Source of the DNA: Patiria miniata
Taxonomy: Eukaryota > Echinodermata > Asteroidea > Valvatida > Asterinidae
DNA: 64,000 nucleotides
Direction: 5' to 3'
NCBI RefSeq assembly: GCF_015706575.1
Contig: NW_024037076.1
Location: 6,668,777 to 6,732,776, forward strand
The translations under genes were made by a program, and so were the position numbers. Of the stretch, positions 33,456-45,400 are shown piece by piece (position 1 is the first letter of the stretch; every line of letters begins with the position of its first letter). The notes beneath the pieces are model-generated. The model was not told where the DNA came from and ran no database searches. It was given only the letters and a program-made list of their open reading frames with translations.

Positions 33456-36400
33456 ATGGACGCGGACGAAGACGACGGTGGTCTTATGCTCAACCTCGTG
33501 TTTCCCGAGAAAAAGAAGACGGTAGGTATAGCGAATGTTGGACAACTCGTACCCGAGACAACTCGTACCCGAGACAACTCGTACCCGAGACAACTCGTAC
33601 CCAAGACAATTCGTACCCGGGAAAACTCGTACCCGGAACAACTCGTACCCGGGACAACTCGTACCCGAGACAACTCGTACCCGTCTGAAAATAAAACACT
33701 GCAGCGTACTCGTATCTGTCATGTCTGTGCCTTACTTGTGCCGACTGTTATCATACTTATTTTCAACTAATTATTATTCAATTATTTTATTTCCGTTCTT
33801 CATTTTTAAATAGAGAAGAAGTTTTTCATTTAAATAGGTCTCTCTGTTGTTGGCCTGAAGATTTTGTTTTTTTTAATACTGTTTTAATTATGCAAAAGAC
33901 TGACACGCTACTGGGATTGTTGATGGTTATCAAAATTAATGTCATAAAAAGTGTAGAACTAGAAGGTGACATATGTAACATATTTATAATTTTAAGGCAG
34001 TGTATATTTTGCCGGAGACGGCAAACCTTTAGTAAACGTTAGTTTGCCGGATATACAGTGAACATGCGCAGTTACTGTTTTTTTGTACTTTTTCTGGTGA
34101 CAAGTTTTAGTCTGGCTCCATGCCAAAATTATCGTTGTTACCTCGTTTTCACAAGATGGGATTCAGACCATTTTATAATTTCGGACTTTATTTCCCTTTT
34201 AAAAAAAATCCTCCAGAGCCACACATCTGAAAAAGAAAATGTAGGCCTAATACTCTGCAAAAACTGTTTGAGACATGTTAAAATAATAAAAGAAGAATAT
34301 TCTTATTTATTTGGGGATGAGAAAAAAAATTTAAAAATTGTGGTGCGGTCGGAATCGAACGCGAGTCATCCCGCTCACTAGACATGCTAGAGCCTTTGCT
34401 TAACCATTACACCAAACTTGCTACACAACTTTTGGTGGGAATTTAATACATCTTATAATTCAGCCCTATTTTAAAAAGTACAGCGCCCTCTGTTGATATG
34501 GATTGCCGCCGGCAAACCTTTAGTAATCGTTAGTTTGCCGTCATTACCTCCGGCAAAATATCCACTACCTAATTTTAATGAATCGGTCCACTTATTTTAG
34601 AAATAAATTTTAGCAATAAATGAAGATCAAATAAGTTACGAAGCTCATGATTGCTATAGCTCCTTCCGCGAATTCAGGGAACTCCGCGATCATCGGCCAG
34701 CTGCCAGAATCTCTCCAGAACAATCTCTTGCTTGTCACCACTGGCAATTCCCCAAAACTCAACGGCTTTTGGTTTTCCACATCTTCGGATTTGTCAATTA
34801 CATCTAACTAAAAAGGAACAGAAAAGTAAATGGTAAGAAAAGAACAAGGTAAGAGTCGTCCCGGGTACGAGTTGTCCCGGGTACGAGTCGTCTCGGGTAC
34901 GAGTTGTCCCGGGTCACAAATTTGGGGTACGAGTCGTCCCGGGTACGAGTTGTCCTGGGTACGAGTTGTCCCGATACCGGTATAGCTGTTTTACAGTCAC
35001 CTCGCCCTCAACATGCTCAACCACCCACCCACAACCATGACGACCACTTCGCCCAAGCGCCACTTCGCCCACGTCTAGTCTAGTCTTTGACATAAAATAG
35101 GGGGGCGTATGTCATATTATTTTAATAAGGAAGCCTCTCCCCCCTCCCCGCCCCATGTCATCAAGATATCGTCGTCTGATGAAAAGATGGGTAATCCTTA
35201 CTAAGTTTTAGGACACCTCTATTTTTTACAAGTTCTGTTCAAAACTGACTTTTGCAGATGACTGTCCAGTACCAAAGTGACTTTTGCAGGCTAAAGCAGT
35301 CGGAAAGATTTCCATATATATACGAAGTTCACTAATTTTCCTCTGTATTGACTAACAAGCCCCCAAATAGCAATTTCATGTCATCAAAGTCAATTTGAGC
35401 AGTGAGAAAATACAAGCATTTTCTTAGAAAACACTTAGAATTTTTCAGTCCAATCTCATAGGGTTTGTACAAAGGGTGTTGAGTGAACTTCGTATATGGA
35501 AATCTTTCCAAGCAGTCTTTTTTCTTCATATAAACTCATGTTAGTTGTAGTTTTGAAAGCACTTTCGAAGAAAATGTGACTTTCCTACCTTTTTTCGCAG
35601 TCAGACGTGCATGTTGTAGTTCTCACACGCGTGAAAGCCCTACATAATGAAAGCCCGATGCTGATTGGCTGCTAAAAAAAATAATTTAGTCTGGTTCCCA
35701 GACCAAAAGATTCTGACTACTCCTGAATCTTTTGGTCTGGGAACCAGATTTAAAATAAATAAGTTAGTCTGGTTCTCAGACCAAAAGATTCTGTCTATTC
35801 CTGAATCTTTTGGTCTGGGAACCAGACTAAAAATAAATTAGAATGTTTATTTTTTATGTTGCGGAGAATGGAAGGGGTTTCGCATGGAAATTGTGGCAGA
35901 CTTTCGCCTGAAATATAACCATCACTTTTACACAGTGTCGGGATTTTAAGTCGATCACAACCGACGTGCGTTTAATAAAAATGATACGAATAGATAAGGG
36001 GAGCCCTAGCTCGCTCTTGAAATGAACAATGTTAGATTTATTTTATCAATCTACAAAAAAAATGTGTGGGGGGGGGGCTTGGTATTGGGCAGATCTTCGG
36101 TTCCCATATTCTTCCATTTTTTTAATAATTAAATTGAGTGTTCTAGAAGTAGGTAAAAGAAGGAATGCTTTATCGTGAACGCAGGCAGTAATCGTTATTT
36201 AATTTGTTTATTTATTAATTTTTTATTCTTTTTTTCTTTCACACAACCATACAAAAGCTACCATGTTTACAAACCCTTGTTAATATTACTTGACCACTCG
36301 GGGGTGCTTGGACAAGCAGTGAAGTGTTTTAGGTTTTATGAAATACGGACTCAAAGGAGGGAATGCACATGTCATGCATAGATAATTAGGACCAATAAAA

Positions 36401-39400
36401 CCAACAAGGAGTCCGATTTTCACAGGAGTCCCATTTTTACGCTCTGGAATCGGCTCTGAGTGCCGGCTCAGAGTGCTGCGGGACTCGGCTCTGAGTGCCG
36501 TGGGAATCGGCTCTGCGGACCCGTACCCGGGTACCGCGTGCATTTATAGGATGGTACAAAGTAGTCAGCTCCAATTGAGTCACGTCACGTATACAGTTGC
36601 ATGAAAATGAATTAATCCTTCGCTTTGGTTGATCGGTGCCTTTTGCACATGGTTAAAAATGAAATGTCGCTGCAGTTATGCACTAAACACGTGGGCGGCA
36701 AGATAATACTCATGTTCATTGTTCATGCACCTAGTAAGCCTGTGAGATCCGGAGTCCGGACCGTCCAATCCATGACTCGTTCAGTTCTGAGCCGGGTATT
36801 TTTTACCCAGATCCATCAGAGCCGATTCCAGCACTCGTCCGGTTCCACGCTACAGTACATGTAGTTGTGCAATGTACACTGAAAGCAGGGTACCAGTGTA
36901 CGTGTATACATGATTTGTGAAGTGCATTTACTTCAAAATAAGATCTTTTCTTTGATTTCGTTGGTACCCTGCTATGATTTTGCACGCGTATGGCAAACTG
37001 TTTATCCACAAAAGTTAATCATTGAATCTTGATGTGCGCTAGCCCAATGATGTGGCCTATTTACTGGACTACCTCCATAACTAAAGGCCACACTTGGAAC
37101 ATACCCTCTTTAAAGCGATAGAAAGTTGGTCCCCCCTTTTTCAGACGTCATCGTTTCTTACATTCAAAATGACTGCCATACACAGACGTTTACGTGAGCC
37201 TCGATTGAGGTGCCAATCGAGAGGCACCCTTTGAGTATAGAAGTGGGTACCTGCAAAGGTAGAGACCAAAATGTGCTGATCTCGAGCTGCTGCAGAAAAA
37301 TGGTCTCATTCCTGATGAACAGGGATAATAATTGTAAAACGCTTTGAAACTGTAGGTATAAAGTGCTATATACCATGTAATCACCGCATTATTATAGGAT
37401 CCATGATTATCAAAGGTCCATTATTGATGTTTGTGACAAAATATTTCGGAGGTCTTCCTAAAAAGTATCAACAAAAGAGGGACAATAGGGTTTCAAAAAA
37501 TGGCAAAGCCACCTCCTTGCGAATCAGGTGAGGTGAATCCTTAATGAAATTAAAGTAAATACGTATATATTATTGATTAAGTCACCATCCCTTTTTTTCA
37601 ACAGGAAGAAAAGAAAGTGAATGCATCACAGAAAACTCAAGAAAGGAAGACACTGAAACAAGAGAGAACATCCAGTGCTCCAACTCAATCATCGAGGTCA
37701 AGACATAGTGCTGGCAAATCAAAGACTGACCATAATGCACGGAATATTAGACCAGCACAGAAAGCAGTCAAAGATCAAGACAGGTCAAAGGTCACAGGAT
37801 CATCAGGTCATGGAAAGGTCATCTCCTCGCTGTTCAGACACAACCCAGAAATTCCTAATGTACATGTTTGAGTATCATACTGTATTTAAGTGGCACTGTG
37901 TATTTCCAAATTTGACAGTAGAATGATGGAGGGAGCTAGTGCAGTTATTATTTTGGGTAATTAAAATGAAATGTGCCTTGCAAGGGGAGGGGGGACGTAG
38001 GGTGGCAGTAAAATGAAACATGCTCGGTAGTGAAAGCTCTGAGACAGCATTGCCTTTCAGAGGGTGAAATTAGATACATCTACATGTACATAAGCTGCTA
38101 GGAAAAAAATGAAGCAGCACTGTGTAACCGGGGAGAGCTAAATAAATTGGTTTACTATGGTTCACTCTCCTACAACCGAGTGGTTCCACTTATACAAATA
38201 ACTTGGTGGAGCGAAATTTTCTGTTGTTCGACAATAATATCAAAATATTTTATTTACAAGACAAATATGAGACAATATATATACAAATGATCAGGTATTT
38301 ACAAAAAGAATTATAGTAGGAACTTTGGGTATGTAGAACGGAACTTTGTTGGGTATATAAAACGACAGTCAAAAAGGGAAAATAGGCTAGTGAACTGTCA
38401 CTCCAAGGATAGTATCTGAAATGCATAAAACAATAAATGACTAATGAATTATGGGAATAACTTCCAGATCCAAATACATTATTAACGATATTTAATTCAA
38501 AGTAATTTGGGAAAAACTGTTTTCTTTATTTGTAAATCAAAACACTTTTTATAAATGCATCAGTAAAGGAACAAACTGTGGCATAAAATGACTGTTGCCC
38601 AAACAGAAGAATTATTTAAATGGCAATTATGCAAGAATATGAATATTTTATATACATGTAGTGCAATTTTAAATCCGAATATAGAAATGAATTATTCACC
38701 AAGTTATGTTATAAAATAATGAAGTAAGAATATATACCATGCCCTAATAACAAATTCCCGAATGATCATAGCACTTTAAAGAAAACCAATAGTTTTGGGA
38801 AAATGGGAAAGTCTATTTCAAATGATAAATGTGAACATAAATATTATAGCAACACTAAAATTTAAGTTAAAGTTTGCATACTCGTGTTGCTCAGAAGTTA
38901 CCAATTTGTTTTTTTTTCAAAATGAAAAATGGAGATTCACAAAAATAAAGTACCTGATAACATTGTTTTCTGGAATTGCCGAAAAAATATTAAAATAGTA
39001 GGAAATTGTGTTTAAATAAATCGACGGTGTTTACACGAAATGTTCAAAATATAAAATATAGTCAACAGAAAATCCTTTTTGCCATGCCACTCATGCAGGA
39101 ATTAAATAGAGAATCATTAGGGAAAAAACTGATTCTCAAGAATACTTGAAAATCACGACAACATATTTATTTCTAAAGTTATTAATCAGTCGTGATCACA
39201 AGACAAATTTCCGGCCGTGTCCGTTTTGACGGCCTTAATTTCTGGCAACAAACAAAGCATACAAAAGACCAGAATGTTGCATAAATGATGGCATAAAAAG
39301 ATTCAGGCATAAAAAGGTTTTAGGCATAAAAAGTGAAATATCAGACAAGGGATTTACTCACCACTTTGGATGGTCTACATTCATGCCTTCTCCGTGTCCG

Positions 39401-42400
39401 ATGTCAAAATCGAAGATCAGCAGTTAAAATAGATTAAAATATTTTACTGCTATCAGGGAGCCTCACTCAAAATTTGCAGATAAAAGTGGAGAGTGTAAGA
39501 GCTTGCAAAATGATGGTTTGAACGCAACAAGGTGTTGGATCGAAATCAAAGTTATTTTGCAACTAGCCTTACAAGAAAACTAACCGAAACGCCCGGAATG
39601 TCAGCTATCTAATTTGAACAAAGCACGTGGAATGTTAAACTCGCCTGCTCGCTAGGCCCTTTGCATAGTTGAGCAAAATTCTAGGCGGCGCGCGTTGTGC
39701 AAAAAAAAGTTCAGTTGGCCGCGAGAGGGCGCAAGGCAAAAAGCATGATCGCAATGGCTGCTCACATGTGAAATGACACAACCACGAAGTTACAAAAGTT
39801 ATGAAATGAATGCTGGAGTAAGGAACCTGTCGGGTAAAAGTAAGTACTGAAACCCGACCTGGTTACAACTTTCTATCTTGCCTCAGTGTACATGTAGCAC
39901 TCATATTCCTCCACTAACTCCAAATATACGTATGGTAGTAAGTTTGACGCAACATTATTTCATTTTTGATTTGAAAATGTCCAATGACCAGCCATAACTT
40001 CACCCTTTGCCTTACACTCCATTCTAGGTATCATAGGCATGAGTGGAGTCCATATGGTTCATTTGGGTTTTTTCTGGCTTAAAAAAAACCAATGTTATCA
40101 TGCCAAAGGTTCATAATGACACATATCCTGAAGTTTGTGGGGTGAAAGTTTCTTCCCCTTGTGTCACTTGCCTGTTGGCTTTATAATTGTGATTGATTTA
40201 TGTTTGAAACAGTGCCAAGGTCCAGTCCAGCAAAGAGGCCATTTTCTCAGCGCACTCATTCCATGATCTCCCTCTTCATCCTCATCTGGTAAGTTAAGCA
40301 CTGATACTGAAAAAAAGAAGCCTTTCTTAATATCACAGTTTATCATTCCATTTTCAGTTTCCATGTTCCTGATTAATCTAAAGCCGATTTTTATATTTGC
40401 ATATCCAATTTTTCCTGAAAAGTGCCTGCTGTCAACATCATAATACTAGCGCATGTAGTTATCCCACTTTCTTGTCAGTGAATTATTAAGGTATTATTGG
40501 AGCTTAAACATGGTTTTGGCATGTACTCTAGCACCTTCTGAACAGAAGTCTACATTTTCATAGAGCGCTTTCAATTAAACAAATGTAATCAAACACCTGA
40601 ATAATCAAATTTTTTAATAATCATCTAATTTAGATAAATCGCTTTCTGAATAGTGTTTCTAAGCACTATTCAGAAAGCGATTTATCTAAATTTAATAATC
40701 ATCTATTTTAGATAAATCGCTTTCTGAATGGTGTTTCTAAGCACTATTCAGAAAGCGATTTATCTAAATTAGATGATTATTTAAATTAGATGATAATAAA
40801 TGGCATAACACAAATGTGGGTACCAGTCCAGTATTTGTCATTTCTTTGTCAGTTTGCTGAGAAAATCAGTTGACAAAAATGGGTTTTCTGTTGTGCACAT
40901 TACTGTAGTTGTTGATATTGCTTTGTATTTGTTGTTTAGTTTGCTGAGGAGCCAGTGTTGATCAGCTATGTTTTCTGCTGAGAAGTTGGTCACACTGACT
41001 GTGTTGTGCTCCCATTGTGAATGGCAGCTTAATAAATCAGCAGCATTTGGAATTTGGAATAATGTTTTTTAAGGGCAAGACATTGTAGCTCTCATACTGT
41101 TCTTAACCATTGAATGTATGAATTTGTTAAAGTTCAAATCTAATAGGGGGCAGTAGTGTGATGGAGCAGTTATAAGTGAGATGTTTCAAACCGGTTAGGA
41201 GCCTGGCCGATGATAATGGCGGAGCCAAAGATGAGGGTTTTTATCAGTGACCATGGCCCTTAACAGGTTTGAAACGTCACGTTCATAACTTCTCCATCAC
41301 CCTATTAGCCCCATTCGTAAATACCTTTTCAGTCAAAAAGTTGAAAAGTTGACAAACTTCCAATGATTTTGTTTTACCATTTTACTCCATGCTTGGGTCA
41401 TTTCTATTGTTTGCATGAGTTAGTGGTATGCTCACCATCTTATATGGAGATGATCAGTGGTTCTCAAGCGCACAGTTGCAGCCAGCACACGCAGAGCATA
41501 CTGTGCACATGTAGCACAGAGCTCTGTCTCATGATCAGTTTTGAAACATTGCCATTTATACACCGAGCAGTGTTTGAACAGTGGTTTAAAACCACCCATG
41601 TGACAGCCTGTCGACCAATAGGAAAAGGTAAACTGTCCCAGGTATTGATGAATTTCCTCTATAACAAACTCACTTTTGAATTAACCCTAAGTACCTACGC
41701 ATTTTATCAAGTCCAGTTCAAAGTAAAGCATAGTCCTTTCACAAGTACAGTCGCAGAAACAAAGGAATGGTTCTGTCACAGTTCATTGAGTGCATAGCTT
41801 GTGACTTGACTGGAGACTGGATTATTTGTGATGGACTTGTATGGAGTTGTGATGGACTTGACTACAGCACTGCATTTTATACTAGGGCAATTCCGTAAAT
41901 TCGGACGTGCATGTCAGACACTTAACCCTAACCGCCCCCAATGCTACAAAATACCATTGAGTAGTAACCTGTAGTATTAATTTCTTTCCATACAAGTGTG
42001 CACAGCACATGTAGTATTCTGTGGTATTTGGTACTTGACCCCCAAACAGCCCTTTGGGGGTTAGGGTTGAGCTGCTGTTGGAAAAGTGAATGTGAAATAC
42101 CACTTATAATGTGACATCTAATGAGTAGAAAACAATTACAGACCAAAGTAAGATACCACCACCTTAACGACCTTGTACATGGACATCATGTGGACATACG
42201 GTACGTTGGATTTTACGGATTTGCCCACAAGGAATTGCCCACTCCCAATTCTCCAAGATACCCACGATGCACAAATTTATTTGCACATTTTTTAAGGATT
42301 TGGGAGGGAAAGGTTTAATCCTTCAAGGTTTCAAGGTACAATTAAGTTGCATAACAATAGTGGCTGTTCCCTACGTACCTTCCTACAAAATCCCAAACTC

Positions 42401-45400
42401 TCGTGTTGGCTTTTGAAGGCTCTAGGAGGGCACAGGTTTTTAGTTGTGACATGTCCTTAAAAACTTGAATCAACTGAAATCATTGCTTTTCCATTGTTGC
42501 ATGATTTACAGATATCAACCCTTGAGAAGACACTGGAGTTCAGTCACATGACTAGTGTCCAGCAGCAGGCCATTCCAGCCATTCTGAGTGGCCGAGATAC
42601 CTTGGTCAAATCACAGACTGGTTCCGGTAAGGACAGACCAAGACTTTGACATTTGTCTCAATTTGTGGCTGTGGCTTCTGTTTTTATGCTATTGGTGCAC
42701 TATGCTGTGAACTCTGTGCACGAAAAGTAGATGGCACTTTTCAACCTTTTTGGAGAAGCCAGTGCGTGTACTGGTTTGCGCACGTATGGCGTGAAGTACG
42801 CACAACTAATTATATTCTGAATGTGCAGAAAGCCACAGTGCCTTCGCGTGATCGCCAGATGTCATTGTCAGTGCGTTAGATTGTCCCTCTCAGTGATCTC
42901 CCCCAACTTTCCCTTCATAACAGTTGAGGGTGTACCTGTGCACGGAGCCCATATCCAGACCTATTTTGATCCTCACCACAAAAGAGAGCACTGAGATAAT
43001 GAGTAAAATTGAGGCCCCCTCAACTTTCATGCAATTTGAAATTGAATTCTGAGAATTAAAAAATATTCAGAAACTTCTTTTTTTCTCCCTAAACACGCTG
43101 CAGGAAAAACCCTTGCCTATGCTGTTCCAATTGTCAACTCTCTTCAGGGTCACGATCCTAAGGTTCAAAGATCAGATGGACCTTTTGCAGTAATTCTTGT
43201 GCCAACCAGGGAGGTGAGAGGCATTCCATTATCTGCCGGGGTGTTATCTGCCGTGGTCGGAACAATTTGCTGATATGATTATTTTTGATATTTTCTTATT
43301 ACACTACCACGATCATGTTGACATAAGATTTATTTCAGAGACATCTGTTTTAAAATGTGTGTCACATGATCAATATTGTAACCAAATTCATCAAAACAAG
43401 TTATAATGCAACCTAGACGTCTTGACAATGTTTGATGTGTCTATTTCATTCCAGCTGGCTTTGCAAAGTTTCAACACACTCCAGAGAGTTCTGAAGGTAC
43501 GTCAAGGCTGGACTCTCCTAGATCCCTCAAATCCACCAGAGGGTTTGGGAGAAATTGGAACTACAGCCCATTAACCCTAACAGAACTCAATCCATCAAAC
43601 CCCAACGGCATGTTCTGTTGGAATCTGTCAGGATGGGTACGGTACCCCTAAACTGACAGTCTTTTACATTGGGTTGGCACACCTCCAGAATCAAAGTCAG
43701 AAACATGTGTGCACAGTTTCCCATATGGTGTTGGAATTTGCCAGGATGGGTATGGTTCCTACTAAATCATGCTAGGGAGTTAGGCTTAAAAGTTACAGAA
43801 TGTGCCATTGGTCTAGTACAGAGTGGAGAATTTGGAGGACTCACAACTTTAATAGTGGCGTAAATGTAAACACTCATTAATATGTACGTATTTATAAAAA
43901 CGCACAACACTGTTGCGTGACAAAGTCGCGTATGTGTAAATTGACCTTTTCAATCTATCCTTTGCCTTTGAATGTTGAATGTCTCACTTTCTGGGTTTTT
44001 GTTGGTAGCCATTCCAGTGGATAGTGCCAGGCTACCTGATGGGAGGGGAAAAGAAGAAAGCAGAGAAGGCTCGTTTGAGGCGTGGCATCAACATTCTGGT
44101 AGCCACACCTGGTCGCTTCTTGGACCACTTACAGCACACAGAGACATTGAGGCTGGACAAACTGAACTGGTTGGTCATGGATGAAGCAGACAGGTACTTA
44201 ATTGACGGCGACATAGGGATCCAAATATCCAAAAGACAACTTGACCAACTCCATTGATTGAGGTACTGGTCTAGGGTTGCTGCTGTGACTGAACTAGTGT
44301 GTTTCTCACTCTGCAAATCATTCTTTCAAGACAAATGCTGCCTTTGGATTCACATTCAATAAGTCATATGTTCATCTTTTTGGTCATCTTTATGAACTTC
44401 TCTGTTGCAAAGTTTGTTTTCTATTTAGCTTTTGTAACAACTAATGGGAATGATCTTGTTCACTACATTAACTCCGGCTAAACCGACATCATACAACTCG
44501 TCAAATCGCTCAAGTCGGCCGTCTGACTAAAGTCCCGATTGTCCGTAATGCATTTCCATTGAATTTTTTATTTCTAAGTTGGCTTTTATAAGTCGCCATT
44601 TTGCTCAAGTCGTCGTGTTACTCTCGGTCCCCTTTCCATAAAAAGCATTACAAAATCCTTTGTGTAAGTCGGCATTCAACAAATCACACATTGGCATCGA
44701 CTTCCTGTACTGCGGTTGGCAAAGTGTCGAGTGAAAAGTGGTTGCGCACGGCCTGTGATCGCCGCATGCATAGGTGTCGAAAAAGGGTGTCCTACTGCAT
44801 ACCACTATGCGGCGCTATAGGATCTTTGCTGCATACATTGCATATGCATGCATCGTGAGCATATCAATACCAGTACCCCCCCTAGGCTGTACGCATGCGC
44901 TCTGTCCATTTTGGGGGTCGTCTTATTGAATGACGACTGCTGCAGTCAATGCGTGCGTGGTATATACCGGAACACGCACGCATTTAATTCGTTACTGTGC
45001 ACGTACATATGTATCGTGGTCTCCACTATCAGTACCCCAAAGGTGATGATACAATTTGAGGATTAATTTGCTGGATTCAACTAAAGCATAAAGGAGATAA
45101 TCCAGGGTAAATCAAAGCCAATTGGTGCAATGAATCATGTGAGCAAAAGAACATTCATGTAAGTCGGCAAAATGACGACTTATAGCATATATCGACATTC
45201 GCGTAAGTCGTCACAAATTCTCGGGTCCCGAGAGTGCTGGTTTAGCCGGAGTTTACTGTACTTGGCTGTTACATGTACATTGTCAAATACATGCCTTGTC
45301 CAATTCCAACTGCCAAACATTTCATATTTTGAAACCAGTCCTGTAAAAATCCTGTCAAAGTACAATTTTTAAATTTTGATTTAACATATGTGATATCAGG

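Noticed and set aside
33541-33690. Regular 16-base direct repeats resembling a CRISPR array
   Set aside because: The units are contiguous with no unique spacers, and the array is mirrored at 34850-34975 as the inverted end of a transposon in an animal gene intron.
34058-34381. Open frame with a signal-peptide-like start
   Set aside because: It lies wholly inside the transposon at 33998-34567 and reads through its tRNA-like core.
34344-34420. Minus-strand tRNA gene
   Set aside because: A and B boxes are present, but the acceptor arms do not pair and no clean anticodon stem forms; treated as a tRNA-derived repeat.
41363-41797. Open frame of 144 codons in DDX31 intron 3
   Set aside because: No recognisable domain, and part of it (around 41600) is shared with a dispersed sequence near 8590.
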